Of a DNA stretch of 64,000 nt, positions 11,211 to 21,777 are shown in pieces; the first letter of the stretch is position 1, and each line of letters opens with the position of its first letter. The notes beneath the pieces are model-generated. The model was not told the DNA's origin. It did not search any database and was given only the letters and a program-made list of their open reading frames with translations. The position numbers were made by a program, and so were the translations under genes. Origin of the DNA: Gnetum montanum (taxonomy: Eukaryota > Streptophyta > Gnetopsida > Gnetales > Gnetaceae); assembly GCA_015680685.1 (NCBI GenBank), contig MNCI01006555.1, positions 525,478 through 589,477 on the forward strand, written 5' to 3'.

Positions 11211-12264
11211 AAGCATTATCTATTGACCCTTGGTTGGATGTCATCGCACCATGTTCAAAAGTACATGAGGTTGGGGAAGTGCAGTTCAAGATGCAAGGGG
11301 ATTGGTTGTAACTGGGGAAATAAAGAGTTGATCAAGGGATATAATTGCTGTTGGAATTGTGAGGTAAGAATGCTCTCACATGAACAAGCTATATCATTGG
11401 TCCTTGTCAATAGCCGGTTTTCAGCAGACTCAGAACCAAGACATAGGAGGTGCATTTTTTAGAGAAACAGGACTCTTATAGAGTGTTTACGGGGCCTGTT
11501 GTAAACAGACAAAGCCACACGATGATGTGCAACATGATCTTTTTGAGACACGAGTGTAACTTTTTTCCAAGACAATTGCCTTCTCACCTGGGGCTTATAT
11601 GAGAATAGCCAATAGTCTTTGGTCTATGACATCATCGGGGTCATGAAGACCTTTTTCGTGTATTTTTCTCTTTGACCTTTTTGTTCTTTTTTTTTGGTCT
11701 TTTTGAAAGAGCTTGCTTTCAGTGCTGTGCTCATGCTCATGTGTTTGCATTTTGTATCATGTACTGTGTACTGTGTTTTGTGTTGCAACTTCTTAGAGAG
11801 TTATAGTGTGCAACAATATATCAAGAGCTTTGGGGGAGTAGAATGTATCCAGGGAGTGTAATTAAATAGGAAAAAGGGAACATGATGGGGAATAGGTAAT
11901 GTATCAGGAGTCGGAAATGTACTTATGAACAAATTGATTAACCTAGTTGCGGGTGTTAGGAAGAATTTGATACCTTGTCGTCATGATGAAATGCATCTAT
12001 GCACGAATGCCTTAGGAGTGTCATCCTACAAACACAACTATAAAGAGACAAGAAAACCAGAAATGATTCAGTTAACTAAGCACTTTAAACTTGAAAACAG
12101 CCAAGGATATGGAGCCACCATGTGCAATTTCAAAGCAGACAGGGTCATGAATAGCATCAGCCTCATCTAGGTCTATGAGACAAATTATGCAACAAGTTTT
12201 TGTGGAACAGGTACGATTGATTGTAGCAACATATCTTTTCAAGTATTGCCTGGTTGTCGATGAT
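11211..12264. other. 3' noncoding region of R-delta
   Basis: No coding sequence supported. It is colinear with the INT-to-LTR interval of R2, R3, R4 and R5. It holds a conserved splice-acceptor-like site on the minus strand (boundary 12025/12026: pyrimidine-rich tract, then TTTGTAG and GATG). Confidence 0.6.
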
Positions 12265-12560
12265 TTCATCAGTTTATAGTCTTAGCAGACTATTGTAAGT
12301 TAGTTTCACGTCATATTCGGACATCGCCAGTTTAGCGTCGTAGTAGATGGTGCAGTGCTAGTTTATAGTCATAGCAAATTGTGAAGAGGCAAACTGATTT
12401 ATAGTCTTAGTGGAGTTTGCATGCTAGTTTTATGTCATGGTAAACAAATGCGGTAGTTTAGTGTCATTTCAGACGGAGCTCTGTGGTGTTGATTTATTGT
12501 CATGACTCCAGGACTGTCTATGCCAGTTTATAGTGGTAGCGGATTGTGTGTGCTTACCTT
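12265..12560 (+). repeat. Mini-hairpin array, INT-LTR side, R-delta
   Basis: About eight units of AGTTTATAGTCTTAGCAGACTA type; the first has perfect 5-bp arms TAGTC/GACTA. The following 70 bp (12560-12630) join the integrase stop region directly to the sequence that lies upstream of RT in other copies, so this array borders the pol deletion. Confidence 0.8.
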
Positions 12561-12709
12561 GCTTGTGTAAGGTGTGATGCTGCGTGCATGGTCATGCTAT
12601 GTGCCTGCGAGATCCTACACAAATCAACTAGGAAGAAAACAACATCAAGAGACACCTGTCATAAACAGAGTTAAAATGTATGAATTGAAGAAAAGAAATG
12701 CAAAAAGTG

Positions 12710-12765
12710 ATAATTTTAGGCTATTCTGGGCCATAGGCTAGTTTAAGGCCTTTTCGGGCCATGTT
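12710..12765 (+). repeat. Mini-hairpin array remnant, gene-PR side, R-delta
   Basis: Two units with GGCC-type arms (AAGGCCTTTTCGGGCC). Their presence next to the RT-side remnant shows that the whole antisense gene was deleted between the two arrays. Confidence 0.75.
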
Positions 12766-13053
12766 TTGTTTTTTGTAGTTTTATGTTTTTTAAACAATGT
12801 GTAAACTAAGTTGACGAATGTGTAAACAAAGCAAAATGCGTGATCTAAGTGAGCGAGGAAAATGTAAACACATAGGCTAGTGCGATGTAAATGAATGTCA
12901 AAATACATGGCAAGTGAAGGCAAAGGGTAGGCAAGCATCTAGCACATTTTTGGCTAAGGGCAAGTCTTGGTCATGTAGTTGCTTCTTAACCGAGCATGGA
13001 TTAGGGAGTGTGCAAGGCTTAGGATCCTCTAGGAAGTTATTGGCTTCAACCAC

Positions 13054-13500
13054 TCATTCGGGTGTATTAGCCTTAGGTGTTGCGTTCATTATCGTAGGTG
13101 TACCACCAAGAAACTCTTCTTCTAAAACTTGCACCATGTCTATGTCATGGATAGTCAAAGAGGAAGCATTATCATCGTGGATGATAACTTGGCCACCTTC
13201 GTATGGAAGATGGATTTCTTGGTTGATGGGAGAGGAGATGGCCCTTAGTTGGGCTAGCCAAGGCCTTCCTAGAATCATGTTGAAACCTGACATCTCCTCT
13301 CTGACAGTGAAATCTGCACTAGTGGGGAATTTCTCTCCTGCCACAAAGGCTAAATTGATTATACCCCTGATTGTTACACGTGATCCATTAAAGGATTTTA
13401 GACACGTGGTTTTGGTTGGCTTGATTTCATCCACCAGGCCTAGTTTGTCAACGACAGAGTATAGGACTACGTTTGTTGCTGCACCATCATCGACATGCAC
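13054..13500 (-). pseudogene. Retropepsin fragment of R-delta
   Basis: About 148 codons open on the minus strand. The active-site segment HVDDGAATNVV lies at the N-terminal end, followed by a VDKLGL helix, a GSRVTIRGI strand and an ILGRPWL block, in the usual retropepsin order. Asp replaces the usual Ser/Thr/Gly after the catalytic Asp, as in R3. It is the longest surviving frame of this derivative. The flanking gag is lost except for a short edge (13500-13700), so the frame was probably not translated as a normal gag-pro fusion. Confidence 0.75.
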
Positions 13501-13719
13501 TTTTCGGATGGTACACTATCCAACATGAATGCTAATGAATAGTGGAGTTGTAGTGACCTCCCCTCATTCGGGGTTGACTTTGACTACATCATCATGAAAG
13601 GCTAAGGTTGTTGAACATGATTCTTGTGGTGTAGGGGGAAACATTGTTGCATGGATGGATGCCTCATTTGCAGGGATGTTTTCTATAATAGGAATGGAGG
13701 CCAAGATGCGTTAGTGACC

Positions 13720-13805
13720 ATAACACGAGTAACCTCAGTGTGAGTAACCTTAGCATGAGTGACCTTAGCGTGAGTGAGTGCTCAACGTGAGTAAGTCGAG
13801 TTGGG
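13720..13805. repeat. CGTGAGTRACCTTAG repeats before the 5' leader of R-delta
   Basis: Five imperfect units of about 15-17 bp resembling the dyad repeats of U3 of the same subfamily, here placed where gag should be. They mark the gag deletion scar. Confidence 0.6.
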
Positions 13806-13887
13806 CTTTAGTTTCAGCACTTGATCTATGCAGTGTTTAACAGGTAACGTGATCAACATTTTAACAGGATTGTAAACAAGTTCAGCC

Positions 13888-13908
13888 CTCCTTCTAGTGT
13901 CAATTTAC
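13888..13908 (-). other. Primer binding site candidate of R-delta
   Basis: On the minus strand, just after the LTR terminus, the sequence reads TTGACACTAGAAGGAGGGC, which looks like a decayed TTGGCGCTAGAAGGAGGGC-type primer site. I cannot assign the tRNA without a search. Confidence 0.45.
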
Positions 13909-15657
13909 TGTACTGACCTAAATCGTCATTGTAAGGCTGGAAGGGAAAAACAAACACTGAAAGATCATCGGGTAGACACAGTTGACCCTACCTTCACCTA
14001 AGGGCAAGTTGGAAAAGGAAATGAAGGCAGAGTGCCTTGGATGGTCTGCACACAAATCAACCAAAAAATTCCTCAAGCGTAAACTATGGCCTGCACTAGG
14101 ATTATCATAACTGATGTTTGAAATGTAAACAGTGCGCACGAAATGTAAACAGAAACATATGCAGAACTAGTATTGCAAACAGAACGTAAACTGAACATGA
14201 ACTAAATGTAAAACAAAGTAAATAATATAATGGCTAGCAAAATGAACTATATTGTATTACTTAGAAAGGATGTGCACTGGTCAAAGTGTAGCTACATGTG
14301 TGGATGGCAAGTCAAGTGCCAAGCCTCAGGGTGATGTGTTTTAGAAGTGCTTGGATGCTAGGAGTCAAGTGTGCCTGAGTGCCCAAGGATTGCTAGTATG
14401 AGTTTTCTAAGCCATCAACCTTCAGAATTGCCAACCTTGTTTATGTGAATTGATAGGGTATTTATAGGGTTTGTCCAGCTTTAGGCATGGAATTCATGGA
14501 TGGAATCAACGGCTGAGAATTGAGAGGAAAACGAATCAAGTGACATGTGTCCGATGGACAGCTGTGTGTGAGTTGGACGTGTGTGGGAAAGTTGCATTTT
14601 TGACTAGGTGCATTGTATCTTATAGTGTGTGTTGGCTTACTCAAGCTAGCTTACGCTCATGGAAGCACATACAATTCAAAGCGTAAGAACTTGACAAGCT
14701 CAAAAATGATGAAAATTTACAATGAAATGATAATGTACAACAAGAGAAATTGACTCCGGCTCGCTTGAAACTTCTTAATCTCTGAATTTACTGTTGTAGG
14801 ATGTTGATTTGGGTGGCTTTGTGGCTGTTTGAAGCGTCTCTATTTTACCAGGGCTCCCATCATGAGTTGATTGTTACCTTAGCATGTCCTTAGTGTGCTC
14901 ATGCTGCACTCATGCTACACTCATGCTGCACTCACACTACACTCATGTTGCCAGCATGACCTTAGCGTGACTTCAGCCTAAGTGAGCCAAAATGATGTAT
15001 TTTCCACCAAATTTTGATTTTGAAGCCTGTTTCTTGAGTGCAATTGTTGTCTAATTGTGTGGTTGACCTTAGGAATGATCTGAAAATAAAAAATTGAGCT
15101 TGATGTACCCTATTTTGGACCATTTTGGGTAGCTCATGCTGGACTCATGCTACTAGCATGAGTGCAGCGTGACTACAACGTGACCATAGCGTGACCTGCA
15201 AAAACTTGCAATTTTTGGACCTAAAATCTGGAATTTTGGAGGCTGAAGTTTGAATTTTGTCGATGATGAACTTCAAGGATGACTTGGACATTGGGAATTA
15301 GATCGTTTCAACATAGTTTTGGACTCTAAAATTTGCTCATGTTGCACTCACGCTGCCAGCATGACCTCAGCGTGAGTGAGGAAAGTTGCACCTTTACACT
15401 GAAATTTGAATCCTTAAATGCTGAGGCTTGGAGTTGACATTAGTGGCCCTTGAGGATGGCTTGCACCTTTAGACTGGGCCTTCTTTGACTTGATTTTGAA
15501 GCTGTTAGAGTTACTCACACTGAGGGCAAGCTAGCTTAACAACGTGAGCAAGCTGGGCATGAGCTCCATGCCTTAGTTAAATTTTGTCTCCCAAAAGCCA
15601 AAAGGGCTCTAGGTTGTTCTTGTTTCAAAGTGCTAAGACAAAATTAGTGGTGTTTTA
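13909..15657 (-). repeat. 5' LTR of R-delta
   Basis: 1,749 bp, TGTACTGACC to GGTGTTTTA; TATA on the minus strand at 14459-14467. It is highly similar along its length to the LTR at 9427-11125 but with scattered substitutions, so the insertion is not recent. Confidence 0.9.
14459..14467 (-). promoter_or_regulatory. TATA box, R-delta 5' LTR
   Basis: CTATAAATA on the minus strand; this would be the promoter of the R-delta transcript. Confidence 0.5.
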
Positions 15658-15662
15658 GTAGC
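15658..15662. other. Target-site duplication, right copy (GTAGC)
   Basis: Exact match to 9422-9426. Confidence 0.9.
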
Positions 15663-16470
15663 ATTGAGCACCAACTTACCTCTATCAATCATCCATTATA
15701 GATAATCTTGCAGGGCCATGCAAAAGTTAGTGTTATGCTTGGGCAACTAGTGATAGTGACAAAACCTATCTAGTCTAAAATGTTTCGACAGGGGTTCCTC
15801 AATAGCTCGCAGTATCTATAATGTGTCTTGTGAGTGTCCTTGAACATCTACTTATACTAAATGCATCCAACCTTGAGTAGTTGGTCAAGGAGTTCTAAAG
15901 GTTTAAGGGTCAATGAGTTGTACTTTGAGTGATCCTTGCACTAAAAGTTGGGCCTCAAAGACACTTGTGTTGTTGCCATTGATGATGTAGGTTGGTTGGT
16001 TGTTGCACTAGAGCTTGTAGTTTTAATATTGGCATGGGGCCTTGGGTGGCCTAGCCATTAGCTTTATATTAGTTATTTTGGCCTCGTTGGCAATAGTTGC
16101 CATGGTTGTAGTTTGTTTCCCTTTGTATTTATCCTTCTTAGCATGTATGTTCTTATAGGCCACATAGGTTGGATCCTTGCTAGCTTTTGTTGCATCTTGT
16201 ATGCTCTTTGTTTGGGTAAAATATTTGCTCAGGGATTGCAGGGCTAGATAGCATAGCTTTGATTTGATAAAGTCATTAACTACATCCTTGAAGATGGCTA
16301 GAAGGTGTGTCTCTTCTATGGGCTCATAGATTTTATTTAGTGATGCACTCCAGTGTTGGATAAATTTTTGCATGGGCTCTAGATGGGCCTACTTGATTTG
16401 CATGAGTTTTTCAAGGGTGGTTTTTGGCTTCAAGTTGTACTTGAAATGCGTGATGAACTAACTCAATAGA
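15663..16470 (-). pseudogene. Gag of R1 (right piece)
   Basis: Continues the gag interrupted at 9421. A frame at 16373-16023 is colinear with the R2 gag segment that contains SLNKIRE...LTYVAYKNAHTKKDK (here SLNKIYEPIEE and TYVAYKNIHAKKDK), a basic, helical linker between the capsid-like and zinc-knuckle parts. It breaks off at 16470 where LTR RX begins. The amino-terminal capsid part is absent from the window. Confidence 0.65.
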
Positions 16471-18112
16471 TGTGACGTCCAAAAACATTGGTGGCTAGAA
16501 CACCAAGAGGTAGATAGGTATATAGGCTAACCCATATTCCTATTAGGGCCATATTGGGGAAATGAAAACAAGGTGCCCTAAATGATCTGGTTGATTAGAA
16601 AGGGACTTACATGATGTTAGAACAACCATTTGTAAGAATGGTTTATAGTGTGTTATGCATGGACACCGGGACTAGCTAAGCTAGAGCATAGTAGGGTGTC
16701 CTGGCCTAAAAATAGTTATGTGAGTATGCAAATATGTATCAAATAGTAGAAAAATGTCAAATTTATGCTTAATATAAAATAAAAATTCTTAGAAAAGAAA
16801 TGGAATAGAGCTTAAGAACAACAAAATTCACCATTCCAAAATGAGGAGTGTAACTTTTGCTAGATAAGAGGTGAGAGTAGTACGCAACTTTAGGTAAGCA
16901 CAATGGTAGTGTAGTAGTGTAGTCATAGTCTCTGAGATTTCTAGGACATGGAGCTTGCAGCTATAAGAGAGGTTGAATCTACTGGGTTGGCTATCACTAC
17001 GTTTTGCAAGTGTAATGGTGGAATGCATGCTACGAGATGCCAAGGTGTAAAGCTCAGATGCTCAAATGTGGGAGTGTCAGGGATGCTCAGATAGCTAAAA
17101 TGCTCAATGCTTTTTTGATTTTTCCACACCTAAAGTTCTAGATGTTGGGGTATTTATAGGACTAGGTTTAGCATGAAAAAAAGATCAGGTGCCACGTGGC
17201 ATAAGCATAGATGGGGTTACACTAACATGTTATACTCTAAAGGATAACAATGGGTTCCCAGAGACTATGGAACTATGAATGCACTACCCAAAATGCAGGT
17301 GCCAAAGTTTGAGAGACTACTATATACCTGCAAATAGTGCAAAGACAATGCAACTTGTAATTTATGCTCTTGGACTACACCTTCCCCTTTTTCGACTAGG
17401 GCCAAGCATAGCGACAATTTTGGAGACTAATGGAAGGTGCAAAAGAAATGCAAACTATTGATTTTGATTGTTGGAGGAATGTCAGAGTTGAGAAGAAGGC
17501 TGATGTGAAGTTCTAGAGGTTTTTGAAGGCTATCAAAGGCTTTTTTATTGTGTTAAGCTAGCTACGCTCTATAGCATAACACAACACTTAGTGAAAATTT
17601 TGCAAAATTTTGATTTTTCACACTAGTTATGCTAGCTATGCTGGGGAGCATAGCAGAGCATAGTAGGGACACTTAGCAAAATTTTGGTGAAGTCTATAGT
17701 TTTCCTTCATGACATGTTGGCTACGCCTTGGGGCATAGTAAGATGAGTAGCCTTAGAAGTTAGGAAATGTGCGAAATGTGTCTTCCATGTCAAGCTAGCT
17801 TGACAGATCCTTGTCCAACACTTAAGCAAAACTAGGTACTTGAAATTGTGTCATGCTTGCTACACTATGGAGTGTAGCAAAGCATGAGAGCCCAAAAGAT
17901 AGAAAATTTGCTAAACTATTTTTGTCATTCTGAGCACTTTTGACAACCTTTAGCCTCATACTTGGGCAAGCTGGAAATGGGGACATGTGTCAAGCTAGGT
18001 ACACTAGGGAGCATAGCAAGCATGATAACCCCAAAGATAGAAAATTTGCTGAACTATTTCATCCAGCCCAAGTGACCCTTGATCACTTCTAGCTTGACAC
18101 TTGGGCAAATTC
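16471..18112 (-). repeat. Truncated subfamily-2 LTR (RX)
   Basis: Begins TGTGACGTCC and matches the LTR at 18113 along its length, but stops at ACTTGGGCAAATTC where the next LTR begins, lacking about 250 bp of the U3 end. TATA on the minus strand at 17151-17159. Most simply it is the 3' LTR of an element that entered R1 gag and was itself entered by R2. Confidence 0.75.
17151..17159 (-). promoter_or_regulatory. TATA box, LTR RX
   Basis: CTATAAATA on the minus strand in the conserved LTR promoter context. Confidence 0.45.
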
Positions 18113-20008
18113 TATGACATCCAAAAATGTTGGTGGCTAGAACACCAAGAGGATGATGGGTGTATAGCCTAACCCCAAATTTGTTCAAGGGCCATAGTAG
18201 GGAAATGGAAAAAAGGTGCCTTGAATAGTTTGGTCAATCAGACAGGGACTTACATGGTGTTAGAATGATCATTTGTAAGAAGGGTTTATAGTGTGTTATG
18301 CACAGACACCAGGACTAGCTAAGCCAAAGTGTAGCAAGGTGTGTTGACCTGAAAACAATGATGTGAGTGTGCAAATATGTATCAAACAGTAGAAAAATAT
18401 GAGAGTTATGCTTATTATTAAAGAAAAATGCTTAGAAACAAAATGGAATAGAGCTTAAGGATAACGAAATGTACCATCCCAAAATGAGGAACATGAATTT
18501 TGCTAGATAAGAGGTGAGAGTGATTCATGGCTTTAAGCAGGCATAGTGGTAGTGTAACAGTGTAGTCACAGTCTCTGGGACGTTCAGGACATGGAACTAG
18601 CAGCTACAAGGGAGGCTGAACTTGCTGGGTTGGCTATTGCCACATTCTGTGAGTGCAATGGTGGACTACATTCTAGGAGATGCCAAGGTGTAAAGCTCAA
18701 ATTCTCAGATAACTAAAATGCTCAATGCTCTTTTGATTTGCCCACACCTAGAGTGCTAGACGTTGGGCTATTTATAGGGCTAGGTTTAGCGTGAAACACA
18801 GATTGGGTGCCATGTGGCATGAGTGCCACATGTCATGAGTATAGATGGGGTTACACTAACATGTTATGCTCTCATGAGTGTAATGAAATGTTACACTCTA
18901 AAGGATAGCAACAGGTTCCTAGAGACTACGGAACTATGACTACACTACCCGGACTACATGTGCTAGAGTTTGAGAGACTACAATGTACTTGCAAATAGTG
19001 CAAAGACAATGCAACTTGGAGGCTATGCTCTAGGGCTACGTCTTCCCCTCTTTCAAGTAGGGTCAAGTGTAGGGATAATTTTGGGGACCAATGTGGGATG
19101 CAAAAGAAATGCAAACTACTGATTTTGGTTGCAGAACAAATGTTGGAGTTGAGATAAAGGTCGATATCAAGTTCTGGAGGCTTTTGGAGGCTATCAGAGG
19201 CTTTTTTCTAGTGTCAAATTGGCTACACTCTAGAGTGTAACACAACACTTAGTGAAAATTTTGCAAAAAATTTGATTTTTCACATTGGTTATGCTACCTA
19301 CATTAGGGAGCATAGTAGGGACACTTAGCCAAATTTTGATGAAATCTATAATTTTACTTCATGGCATGCTTGCTAGGGCATAACAAGATAAGCAACCTTG
19401 AAAGTTAGGAAATGTGCTAAATGTGTCTTTGATGTTGAGCTAGCTTGATAGATCTTTGTCCAACACTTAGGAAAAGCTGGGCACTTGAACTTGTGTCATG
19501 CTTGCTATGCTCTAGAGTGTAGTAGAGCATGACAACCTAAAAGATGGAAAATTTGTCAAACTATTTTGGTCATCCTAAGCATTTTTGACAATCTTTAGCC
19601 TAGTACTTGGGCGAGCTAGCAATTGGGACATGTGTTAAGTTGGGTATGCTAGGGAGCATAGTAAGCGTGATAACCTAGGAGGTAGAAAATTTTCAAACTA
19701 TTTTATCCATCCCAAGTGACCCTTGACCACTTTTTGCTTGAAACTTGGGCAAACTGGCCATGGAAATGTGTGCTACATTGGCTATGCTAGGGAGTGTAGC
19801 AGGGAAATTGAGAGTGTAGTAGGACACTTAGAAAATTTTTCATGAAATTGCTGCTAACACTTAGAAACATCTTGAAAAATAGGGCTCAATGTATGTTATG
19901 CTAGCTAGGCTATAAATCATAACACTAAACTTAGAAAAAATTTTCCAAGTCTTGATATTTAGACAAATTTGTTGTTGCACTGCCAAAGCTTGAAATTGTG
20001 ATGTTTCA
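18113..20008 (-). repeat. 3' LTR of R2 (subfamily 2)
   Basis: 1,896 bp, from TATGACATCC (decayed TGTGACGTCC) to GATGTTTCA. TATA on the minus strand at 18769-18777. U3 contains several loops of the form TGCTAYGCT-(4 nt)-AGCRTAGCA, for example around 19330, 19500 and 19640. The polypurine tract of R2 follows directly at 20009. Confidence 0.85.
18769..18777 (-). promoter_or_regulatory. TATA box, R2 3' LTR
   Basis: CTATAAATA on the minus strand. Confidence 0.45.
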
Positions 20009-20095
20009 TTGGCCCCTCTTTGTTGACGTCTGGAGGAGTGACCCAAGAGATGTCGACAAAGAATACAAAACACCATGGTGAACATGACATGAACA
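20009..20095 (-). other. Polypurine tract and junction hairpin, R2
   Basis: Minus strand: AACAAAGAGGGGCCAA, then the LTR start TGAAACATC. Outer arms GATGTTT/AAACACCAT and inner arms CTTTGTTGACGTCT/AGATGTCGACAAAG enclose it. Confidence 0.8.
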
Positions 20096-21555
20096 TTGCT
20101 TGTCAGTGCCTGATTAGACAACACTTCACTATGCTTAAGAGTGCTAATGGAATAAAGTATCACATGGAATAGGTTAGGGAGATGGATTAAGAAATAACTA
20201 ATGGGAAAGATGTTCACTATACATGTGGCTATAGGATGTAGCATTATGGTGGCTTGTTGCCAAATCATGATCCTTCATTAGGATTCTTGTGAGTGAGTTA
20301 GCATGCAAAGGTGGCTGACCATTAGGATTTTGACCTCTTTTCGAAGTGCTTGTGAGATGGTTGATTTGGGGTTGGACTAGTTGTGAAATGGAAAATTTGC
20401 TACTTTACTTGGGCACTTTTTTTGTCCCATTTTTCTTTTACTCTTGATTCCTCNAGATGTTTCATTGTCGAGTGGACTACCCACCACTCAACAAAACTTT
20501 CTTAGAGGCAACTGTGTTGCATTTGTAAGATAGGCTCATTGAGATGAGTTGTATTACATCCATTTGGGGATTTGAAGAGCCCACAAAGGCTCCCCATGGG
20601 ACAAGTTGTATTACATCTATCATGGGTTCTGTAGTTGACTGTAGGAAAGGTTCCATGTGCATCAAGGAAGCTTGTAGGGAGTGCAGGAAAATATAAGATC
20701 AAGAGGTAGAGGTAAACTGGCTATAGTGCAGTAGTAGGGATGTGCACTCTTAAGTAGCTTAGTGAGCTAACACAGACTCATTAGAGTAGTGTGGTAACCT
20801 ACAACTACAATGAAATGCACCCTTTGAATGATGCCACTAAGGCTTCATCCTACAAACGCAATACAGAAGAAGCAAGAATAAAAACACACCATGTGAGACA
20901 AAGGTGAAGTCCTATTTGCAAGGGCACTATAAGGGCTGCAAGTGTTGTGTTAGTTGTAGGTGTATGTAGTGTCCAAAATAGGAAGGCTAGTGTGGGTGCT
21001 AGTGATGGTAGGCTACAAAACCTCTAGTAGCCACACTAGAAGTGAGCACCCAAGTGGTTAAAGGCGATGGTGATGTTGGTGCTCTGGAGTTCTCACCAAA
21101 GGTAGGAGCCAAGAAACCTAGCAGCATGGCAGGAAGCCATGGTGTTAGATGCTTTTCTAAGCTCAGGCCATGGTGAGGGCCAAAGGATGGCAGTGCTATG
21201 GTTGGGCCACAATACCTTTGGTTCCTTGGTGTGTGATGCTCATGGTGAGAGCTTTAACTAGGATGAGTGGCGATGGTGGCGATAGCTCTAGAGGGTTAGC
21301 AAGATGTCAAAAAGCATTTCCAGAAGATCAACAAGATACCAATGATAATGATGCTACAAATTTCCTAGAGGATTTTTCCTTGGCAACGTGAACTTTATTC
21401 TGGAACTACAATGGCCCACCCCATCCTACTCGAGAGGTGTGGGTAGATGATGAAGGATTGAAAGTATTCATGGTTTCTTGTCTATAGAACTATGTGTGTT
21501 GAACTATGGATGCTAGATTGCAACCCTAGTTTTAGATCCTAGTAGAACACATGCT
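20096..21555. other. 3' noncoding region of R2
   Basis: No supported gene. Colinear with 11211-12264, 37910-39234, 51660-52955 and 58945-59860. It holds the splice-acceptor-like site (boundary 20849/20850 on the minus strand) and a single N at 20454 with no visible duplication. Confidence 0.55.
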
Positions 21556-21559
21556 ATAC

Positions 21560-21740
21560 TATTTTAAGGTCAAAGAAGACCACCATGTTAGTTTAATGTT
21601 GTAGTGGATGTTGGATGGCTAGTTTAAGGTCATAGTGGACCATGCTATGGGTGCCAGTTTAGCATCATAGCTCAAGGATATTCTATGCAAGTTTAATGTC
21701 ATAGTGAATGTTTTGTGCCATTTTAACATCATAGCAAACA
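21560..21740 (+). repeat. Mini-hairpin array, INT-LTR side, R2
   Basis: About six decayed units of AGTTTAANGTCATAGNGNACC. Confidence 0.75.
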
Positions 21741-21777
21741 TTTTGTGCTTGCCTTGTTGTTGGTGTGGTACTGTGTA

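Larger units (their letters stand above)
9427..15657 (-). mobile_element. R-delta: complete non-autonomous Ty3/gypsy derivative
   Basis: 6,231 bp with LTRs at 9427-11125 and 13909-15657, both TG...(T)A-ended after decay, perfect GTAGC duplications outside, a polypurine tract next to the left LTR and a primer-site candidate next to the right LTR. Inside it keeps the 3' noncoding region, both array types and a protease frame, but it lacks RT, both RNases H, integrase, the antisense gene and nearly all gag. The pol deletion runs from the integrase stop codon to just upstream of the RT start (about 12560-12630). It inserted into R1 gag. It would need gag, RT and integrase from full-length relatives. 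Confidence 0.9.

Noticed and set aside
12914-13528. 204-codon plus-strand frame
   Set aside because: It lies opposite the R-delta protease frame and has no conserved counterpart in other copies; a shadow.
16466-16470. ATAGA before LTR RX (16466-16470) and before LTR R3 (35740-35744) as one target duplication
   Set aside because: The R2 5' LTR left of 35740 does not end in an LTR terminus and 35745 starts another LTR, so the match is more likely chance.
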